The notes below the pieces were generated by a model. It was not told the DNA's origin. It saw only the letters and a list, made by a program, of their open reading frames with translations, and ran no database searches. Positions 57,294-64,000 of a DNA stretch of 64,000 nucleotides are shown piece by piece. The position numbers and the translations under genes were made by a program. The DNA comes from Zanthoxylum bungeanum (Eukaryota; Streptophyta; Magnoliopsida; Sapindales; Rutaceae). Every line of letters starts with the position of its first letter. Within the stretch, counting starts at the first letter, position 1. The stretch is from positions 227,245 through 291,244 of the forward strand of contig SKCR01018435.1 of assembly GCA_019454045.1 (NCBI GenBank). The letters run 5' to 3'.

Positions 57294-59460
57294 ATCTGTT
57301 ATGGCGGATGTAGAACCCCAAGGGTCGGATCGGAGCCCCGCGTAACGGAAGTGGCTCTAACCAATGGATATCAAGTATGAGTGTAATTGTAAAATATTTA
57401 ATAAAATACTATATTCCATTACAAGTGTATAGGAAAATATCGGAGTTGAATCGGAGTTCGGAAGCTCAAAAACGAAGAAAAACATATTTGAGTACGCGCA
57501 GTGCGCATATCATCAAATTTTATTTTATTTTATTTTATTTTATTTTAATTTCATTTCAACCTTTAGCTCTCTTTCCAGAGAGCTGAATGAATTATGGTAT
57601 TTTACCCTAATTTCTTCTGATTTTTCCTAAACACTTCAAAAACACCCAAAATTAATTTTTAACATCAAAACCAACATCAGCACATGTTATATAATAAAAA
57701 TTAAGTTTTTCAAAATATCAAATATTTTTACAAAAATATTATCGGCATACGTCACTCTGTCTAGTCACTCATTGCCCGACTCATCGGTATTATCTGTTGT
57801 TTATTCTAAATACGCACTTGCGTAAATTTTGAATCCAAAACACAAACCAAATTAGAATCCCACAATGAAATGACTCATGAACAATTCTAGGTCACCCAAA
57901 GGTGGTTAAGTAATTCTAAAATGGTAGCCTTAGCTCCAAGCTATTATCTAGAGTTCCAAACTCTAATTTTATGTTTATGTCTAACATAAATATTTTGACT
58001 CGCATATTATGTTTATAATTCCAAAGCATCCTAATAAAATTAATTAGGCTAACTTCAACATCAAGATATATTATTATATATCTAATACATAATTCATCAA
58101 TGAAAAACATCGCTTTTGGAGAAGATCAATTTACCTAGCAAGGTTGATTTAAAGATCCAATATACTTCTCCTTGTAGAAATATTGTGGAGAAAATCCAAA
58201 ATTAGAAAGCTTGACTCTAAGATCCAATCTTTATTCCAATTCTAGCAAGCTTCACTCCAAGATCCAATCTTGATTTCTCCTAATTGAAGTGTAGTAGAGA
58301 TCTCACAAAGCTTCTCTAAACACTTCTCTAACTTAGGCTAATTTATCTAATTCTTGCTTGTATTTAGCTTTCTCAAGCTTAATTAAAACCTTCCTAGAGC
58401 TTGCTATTTATAGCAAAATTTAGGTAATTTTTAATTAATAAAAGTTGTAATTAACTTTTAGGTGGGCTTAATCTAATTTGTCTAAATATGTATAATTAGG
58501 TGTGACTAATCTCCATTGTCTACCACTTTGATTTAATCTAATTAAATCAAGACAAGGATTAGGAAATGGATTAGTTCAATGTTTGCCACTTTGATTTAAT
58601 CTAATAAAATCAAGCCAAAACCACATATTATTGCATACTTACAATTACCATAATAGCCTCAAATGGTAGAGATACTAATGATTTTACAATTAAGCCCTTG
58701 TGTAATTATTGAATTAATCTAATTAATTCAATTAGGTCAAAGTAAATAATAAATGTTATCCAATAACACTTGATTATCTTAGTTGATAATTATAATATCA
58801 AATATTATATTTTATCAAAATTAATCGGCTACCCAAGTGCTCAACGAGTACACTTCATATTAGGACTCTCTAAGTTCAGACATATTCGTCATATAAGCCT
58901 AGCTAATATGTACGCAATTCGGCCACCTCCGAATTTGCAAAGAACACGAATGACCTTTTTGAACTATACAAGTCGAGGTCATCACATATGTTTAACAATC
59001 CCTCCATCGTCGGCTATCCGAGTTGTGCTTAGGAAACATAGAATACACCGTCAAGTTTTCGAGCCGCACATCTCATGTCAAAATGTCCACGATTCTTCAT
59101 AATTGATGTGATCCACCCTAGGTGATCGACTTTGGCGAAAGCTTTAAGAATCGTGACTTTACTCACATGGATACCTAAACCCCTTATGGTACACATATGG
59201 GCCGATAGATCCTATCTTGCTTCGCACTTGATTACTGAGTGCATCGATCCATACCCAACGAACATCTAGAGGCCAGACCATGAAAGGTTTCTGACTTACA
59301 TGGCATCAAAGTGTGGAGAATCACACACAAAATCAATAGTATACTATAGTCAAAGGATTACATAAGCTACTCGACTCGAGGAGATTCCTATTGAGGTGAT
59401 TTGTACTTCCAACTATTAGGAATACCAATGAATCATTCAGTATTCGGTCCAACCAATACC

Positions 59461-59632
59461 TAGAAGCGGTGCTAGAGCATCTTGGTTCGAGTCCGAGTGG
59501 CGGCATAGCATCTTCAAAAAGATATACAAAAAGTGCTCTAAGGAATTTTATTTATGATTTCCATTCTGTAGATTTGAGGTATTCTCGCTTTTGTTTATGA
59601 TCTTTTCAACTTTAGAGAATATATTAATGCAT
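59461..59632 (+). mobile_element. SINE-like insertion in copia A 5' LTR
   Basis: Absent from the two sister LTRs at the matching place (compare 39900 and 43260). Contains GGTTCGAGTCC, a perfect pol III box B, within GCTAGAGCATCTTGGTTCGA, like the T-arm half of a tRNA. A clear box A, A-tail and target duplication were not found, so it may be a truncated or unusual SINE. Confidence 0.5.
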
Positions 59633-59756
59633 ATATACGAGTTTCCAAAACTCATGGTACATCTGGTTAAACCATTAGAACTCGAATTCCAATATACGAC
59701 ATGTGTTAGTCTTCTAGGTTTTAGGAATTTGACCGTATTCCAAAACCAACGACTAG

Positions 59757-59758
<2 letters not shown>

Positions 59759-59788
<30 letters not shown>
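59759..59788. repeat. (TA)n microsatellite
   Basis: AT dinucleotide run within the copia A 5' LTR; a shorter run is at the matching place in the 3' LTR (about 40040). Confidence 0.9.
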
Positions 59789-59794
<6 letters not shown>

Positions 59795-60024
59795 TTTAAG
59801 AATAATTTACAATAGTAATACATATTCTAATGTGGGACCACCTAGTGTCCAGTATTACTACAAGACTATTCTAAGGTCGATGTCATTCTTAGCATATCTA
59901 TACATCAATCTAATATGGATAATGACAATACCTTTAATAAGGTATGAAATGAAAATGTAGTTATTTTATTAATAAATAATAAAATGTACAATTCAGATTG
60001 GCACTCCAAGCACCAACTCCAACA

Positions 60025-60560
60025 GAAGATTCTCTATGAATATCTCGAGAAGAAATACAAAACAGAGGATGTCGGATAGAAATTTGTCATGGGTAGGTTC
60101 ATAGACTACAAGATGGTAGATTCAAGGATGGTAATGTCTCAGTTGGGTGAACTACAATTGATCATTCATGAAATATTAGACGAAGGAATGAAACTTTGTG
60201 AGACGTTTCAAGTTGCTACAATTATTGAAAAAATTACCTCAGTCATGGAAGGACTTCATGAGCTATCTGAAACACAAAAAGAAGCAGATGAGTTTTGAAG
60301 ACCTTGGAGTTTGATTAAGGATCGAAGAGGACAACAGGAAGTCCGAGAAGGCTAACTACAAGACTATGGAGTCTAAGGCCAATATTGTCGAGGGTGGAGA
60401 GGGTAACAAAAAGAAAAAAATAATGGAGCCGATTCTTCCAAAGCAAACAAGAAGTTCAAGGGAAAATGCTACATCTGTGGGAAAAATGGTCACATGGCAA
60501 AGGACTGCAGAAACAAGAAGTTTTAGGACAAGGAAAAAAAAGAAAAAATGAGGCCCATGT
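60025..60560 (+). pseudogene. Copia B gag, C-terminal part
   Basis: Resumes the gag split at 38056: LYEYLEKKYKTEDVG, a stop, then MGRFIDYKMVDSRMVMSQLG, LQLIIHEILDEGMKLCETFQ. In another frame at about 60450-60510 lies an intact CCHC knuckle, CYICGKNGHMAKDC. Several stops and frame changes. The order and spacing match a Tork-type copia gag. Confidence 0.85.
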
Positions 60561-60597
60561 TACTAAGGATGAGTAGCTAACAGATGAGATCTCAGTT

Positions 60598-60957
60598 ATG
60601 AACCTCTCAGCAGTTATACCAGAAGCCAACTTGGTTGTGAATCCGAGAGAATGGTGGATAGCCACTGGGGCTACTCGCCATATATGTGTATATAGTAAAA
60701 TGTTTTCCTCATATCAGAATATCGATGGTGGCCATCATCAAACTATGGGAAACTCGTCAACCTTAAGAGTGGTTGGACAAGGCACAGTGGTTTTGAAGAT
60801 GACATCCAGGAATGAGCTTACATTGAAGAATATTTTGCATGTTCCTGATATTCGAAAGAACTTGGTATCAGATTCACTCTTTAGCAAGAATGATTTTAAG
60901 CTTGTATTTGTTTCTGACAAGTTTGTACTGACCAAAAATGATGTTTATGTAGGAAAA
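60598..60957 (+). pseudogene. Copia B protease
   Basis: Contains NPREWWIATGATRHICVYSK, where copia proteases have WWIDSGATRH. The catalytic Asp is Ala and Ser is Thr, so it is inactive. MGNSSTLRVVGQGTVVLK and LTLKNILHVPDIRKNLVS follow, as expected up to the pre-integrase. Confidence 0.85.
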
Positions 60958-60993
60958 TGATACCTCATTGAGGGTCTTTTCAAGTTCAATGTA

Positions 60994-61740
60994 ATGATTG
61001 TCAATCGACACAGTGCTAATAGTAAAACTACCTCTTCTACCTATATTATTGAGTCACAAAATATATGGCATGGTAGGTTAGTGTATGTTAATTATGATAC
61101 AAAACATAAATTAATTAACATGGACCTCATACCTAAATTTACAATTGATAACCAACATAAATGTGAAGCATGTGTTGAAGCTAAAATGAATATAGCATCA
61201 TTTCATTCCATAGAATGAAGTTATGAACCCTTGGAACTTATACACACCGATGTGTGTGATATGAATTTTATGCAAACAAGAGGCAGTAAAAAATACTTTG
61301 TCACTTTTATCGATGATAGCACAAGATTCTATTATGTGCATTTACTGAGGAGCAAAGATGAAGCTATTGAGAGCTTTATACACTATAAGAATGAAGTTGA
61401 AAATCAACTTGACAAGAAAATCAAAAGAATCATGAGTGATATGGGTGAATGTGTGTCACCATTCGGTGAACACTGTTCCAATCATGGAATTATTCACGAA
61501 ACTATTGCTCCTTATTCACCTCAACAAAACAGGATTGCGGAACATAAAAACCGAACGTTGAAAGAAATGATGAATGTCATGTTGACAAGCTCTGGTTTAC
61601 CCTATAACTTGTAGGGGGAAGCCTTGATTTCCGCCAACTACATTCTGAACAAGCTACCTCACAAAAGACTGGACAAGACACTATATGAATTATGGAAAGG
61701 TGATGCACCTTCCAACAAATATCTAAAAGTGTAGGGGTGT
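60994..61740 (+). pseudogene. Copia B pre-integrase and integrase
   Basis: IWHGRLVYVNYDTKHKLIN and CEACVEAKMN (zinc finger), a stop, then LIHTDVCDMN with the first catalytic Asp, KYFVTFIDDSTRFYYVHLL, IMSDMGEC with the second, and PYSPQQNRIAEHKNRTLKE with the Glu. Stops at 61216 and 61612 interrupt it, and the end decays by 61740. Confidence 0.87.
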
Positions 61741-62345
61741 CTCGCAAAACTAATGGTTCCTAAACCTAAAAAGGTGAGAATATGACTAAAATCTGTTGAT
61801 TGTATATTCAAAAGATATGCTCACAACAGTAGTGCGTATCGATTCTTGGTACATAAGTCTGAAATTCTTGACATCAATCCAAATATGATAATTGAGTCAA
61901 GGAATGCGACATTCTTTGAAGAGACATTTCCTTGTAAAGAAAATCAAGGAACGGAGCCTCTCAAAAGAACTATTGATACTACTATAGGTAGTGATCAAGT
62001 TAACCAAGAATCGATCAACATGAAAATATTGAGGAAAATGAAGCTAGTCATAGCAAAAGAACAAGAACGTATAAGTCATTTGGACCTGATTTTCTGACAT
62101 ACCTATTAGAAAATGAGCCTCAAAGCTATAAAGAATCAATGTCTTCTTCGGAGGCACCTTTTTGGAAAGAGGCTATCAATAGTGAGATTGATTCTATTCT
62201 TCAAAATCATACTTGGGAGTTGGTTGATATTCCTCCAGGTTGTAAGCCACCGGGCTACAAATTGATTTTCAAATGGAAAATGAAACTGAATGGATCAATA
62301 GACAAGTACAAGACTAGACTTGTCATAAGAGGTTATAGATAAAAA
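61740..62345 (+). pseudogene. Copia B integrase tail and RT N-terminus
   Basis: Broken frames with YAHNSSAYRFLVHKSEILDI, then WKEAINSEIDSILQNHTWEL, GCKPPGYKLIFKWKMKLNGS, DKYKTRLVIRGYR. The last is followed by TAA where intact copies have Gln. Confidence 0.85.
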
Positions 62346-62932
62346 GAAGGCATTGACTACTTTGATACCTATTCACCAATGACTCGTATCACATCAATAA
62401 GAATGCTCATAGCCATAGCAACTGTATTTGGTCTTGAAATAGATCAAATAGATGTGAAGATGAAATTCTTAAATGGTGAATTGGATAAAGAAATTTACAT
62501 GGAACAACCAGAGGGTTTCAATGTTCCTAGACAAGAACAGAAGGTGTGCAAACTTGTAAAATCCTTATACAGATTAAGACAAGCACCTGAACAATGGCAC
62601 GTCATTGTGGGTTTAAAATCAATGAGTGTGATAAGTGTGTATACACTAAATCAACTTAAAAATGATATGTCATTGTGTGTCTCCACGTAGACGATATGTT
62701 GATAATTGGTAGTAATCATAAGATGATTCAGTCTACCAAGAAAGTATTGACTGGCAAATTTTATATGAAAGATTTAGGAGTAGTTGATGTGATCTTAGGA
62801 ATTAAGATTTCCAGAACTTCAGAGGGGTACATATTATCTCAGATTCATTATGTTGAGAAGATACTTGAGAAATATAATAAAAGAGATCTAAATATTGCTA
62901 GAACTCTTGTGGACCTAACTCTTCATTTATAA
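62346..62932 (+). pseudogene. Copia B reverse transcriptase
   Basis: EGIDYFDTYSPMTRITSIRM, LEIDQIDVKMKFLNGELDKE, YMEQPEGF, a shortened QAPEQWH region with a frame change at about 62670, then LHVDDMLIIGSNHKMIQSTK. The active-site motif is HVDD here (YVDD usually). DVILGIKISRTSEGYILSQ follows. Confidence 0.88.
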
Positions 62933-63560
62933 AAGAATACTGGCTCAAGCGTATCTCAATTAGAGTATTCGAGAATCATTGAAAGTCTGATGTATCTCAT
63001 AAATTGCACACGATCAGATATCGCTCAAGTTGTAAACAGGCTTAGTAGATATATAAGTAATCCAGGACATAACCACTGGAAAGTCATAGTAAAAATTTTG
63101 AGGTATCTGAGAGAAACTTCAAAATATGGTCTGCATTATATAAGATATCATATTGTTCTACATAGATACAGTCGATTCTAAATCTGTGGATTTATTTTCA
63201 CACTTCGTGGTGTAGTCGTGTCATGGAAATCCTTGAGGCAAAAATGTATTGCCCGGTCTACTATGGAATCAGAGTTCATAGCATTAGACAAAGCATCAGA
63301 AGAAGCTGAATGGCTTCAAAATTTCTTAGAGGATATTCCAAATTGGGCAAAACCATTGCCAACTATAAGTATACATTGTGATAGTCAATCGGCTATTGGA
63401 AGAGCTCGAAATACAAAGTATAATGGTAAGTCTCGACATATATGTCGAAGATATAATACCGTAAGGTAAGTGCTCTCAAGCGGCATAATTTCAATAGATT
63501 ATGTCAAATCAAATGAAAACCTAGTGGATTCACATACTAAAGGTTTACCTTGAGAGCAAG
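62933..63560 (+). pseudogene. Copia B RNase H
   Basis: [40 protein letters not shown], then [20 protein letters not shown] with [19 protein letters not shown], and [20 protein letters not shown]. It ends in decayed frames with VKSNENLVDSHTKGLP near 63500-63550, the usual copia end. The sequence beyond 63560 is the 3' non-coding part; the 3' LTR is outside the window. Confidence 0.85.
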
Positions 63561-64000
63561 TTGAGAAGTCAACAAAGGGAATGGATTTGAAGCTTATAAA
63601 TTAAGAATTGTCATTGTGGAAACCCAACCTAGCTAACTGGAGATCCCAAGATCTAGGTTCAAAATGGACAAGTGACACTTTGTGCAATTCAAAATAAGCA
63701 CTGTAGAGTTCTATACTCTAACTCATTCCTATAGTGACGCAGAATGTTGTATGTTAACGTAAGGATAAGCTCAGGCTTCTAATGATCACTATAGGAGAAG
63801 ATTCCTAATAGGGGTAAAGGCATATTACCTCTTTATAGTAGATCACCTATTTTAAGTAAGAAGTGAGGCCGCTTTCACGGGGATTTTGAAGGCTGGATTT
63901 TCTAAAGTACTTGATGAATCTAGGACCGATGTCATGGACAAATCGAACACAACCGTAGAACTAGAAATGGTCGAAGTAAAGCTGTGTGATGGCTATTGTC
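63560..64000 (+). other. Copia B 3' non-coding region
   Basis: No coding sequence. GAAACCCAACCTAGCTAACTGGAG and GGTTCAATGGGC-like phrases are typical of Tork-type 3' ends. No polypurine tract or LTR start is seen before the window ends. Confidence 0.5.

Larger units (their letters stand above)
38057..60024 (-). mobile_element. Copia A: Ty1/copia element containing two nested insertions
   Basis: On the minus strand: 5' LTR 57297-60024, tRNA-Met primer-binding site, leader, gag, protease/integrase, RT, RNase H, polypurine tract, 3' LTR 38057-40289. Element A1 sits in the leader and a same-family solo LTR sits within RT. The flanks are AAAGA (38052-38056) and GAAGA (60025-60029), one mismatch. 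The target is copia B gag, whose halves fit across it. All coding frames contain stops. Confidence 0.92.
57297..60024 (-). repeat. Copia A 5' LTR with an internal insertion
   Basis: 2,728 bases, TGTTATGGCGG...CTCCAACA on the plus strand. It is longer than the 3' LTR mainly because of a ~170-base insertion at 59461-59632 and a shorter one near 57745. Confidence 0.88.

Overview
The window looks like repeat-rich, probably heterochromatic, angiosperm (most likely eudicot) nuclear DNA. It is AT-rich and almost all of it is layered transposable elements: Ty3/gypsy (Athila-like and Tat-like), Ty1/copia, a CACTA remnant, a hAT element, and at least one tRNA-derived SINE. I see no intact single-copy host gene. 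The only host-derived coding pieces are a two-exon fragment of a UBP16-like ubiquitin protease inside the CACTA remnant, and a LONELY GUY (LOG) type cytokinin-activation enzyme reading frame inside an Athila-like retrotransposon.

Layout. 1-2974: mostly unassigned AT-rich DNA with a SINE (861-1008, about 20-bp target duplication) and a degenerate repeat. 2975-7770: an LTR-like sequence split by a solo Athila-like LTR (family A, 4537-6612, minus, duplication CAGCT). 7900-9740: decayed Tat-like gypsy pol on the minus strand. 10251-11087: truncated family A LTR fused to the truncated 5' LTR of copia C (11081-20314, plus). 20315-21587: right end of a CACTA element with the UBP fragment. 21591-24658: 5' end of another copia on the minus strand. 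24945-25741: hAT element. 26133-31754: gag-only Athila-like element D (minus, duplication GAAAT).

From about 32.3 kb to the end lies a nest at least three levels deep. Outermost is copia B (plus; gag start at 37768, pol 60025-63500). Its gag is split by copia A (minus, 38057-60024). Copia A is split by a solo LTR of its own family (41179-43568, duplication GTATA) and by Athila-like element A1 (46622-56552, duplication CCTCA). A deleted sibling, A2 (32589-36483, duplication GAGTG), sits near copia B's 5' end.

The most interesting object is A1. Its gag-protease runs straight into the integrase C-terminus, with reverse transcriptase, RNase H and the integrase core missing. The env-like position holds two small ORFs, one basic and cysteine-rich, followed by an intronless LOG-like ORF with one nonsense codon and a C-terminal LxLxL (EAR-type) motif. 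Family A LTRs carry about seven CACGTG G-boxes plus exact CCAAT-N9-CCACG (ERSE) elements upstream of a TATA box. This suggests a stress-responsive promoter driving an element that carries a hormone gene. A1, A2 and D also share a hairpin followed by a polypurine tract at two places.
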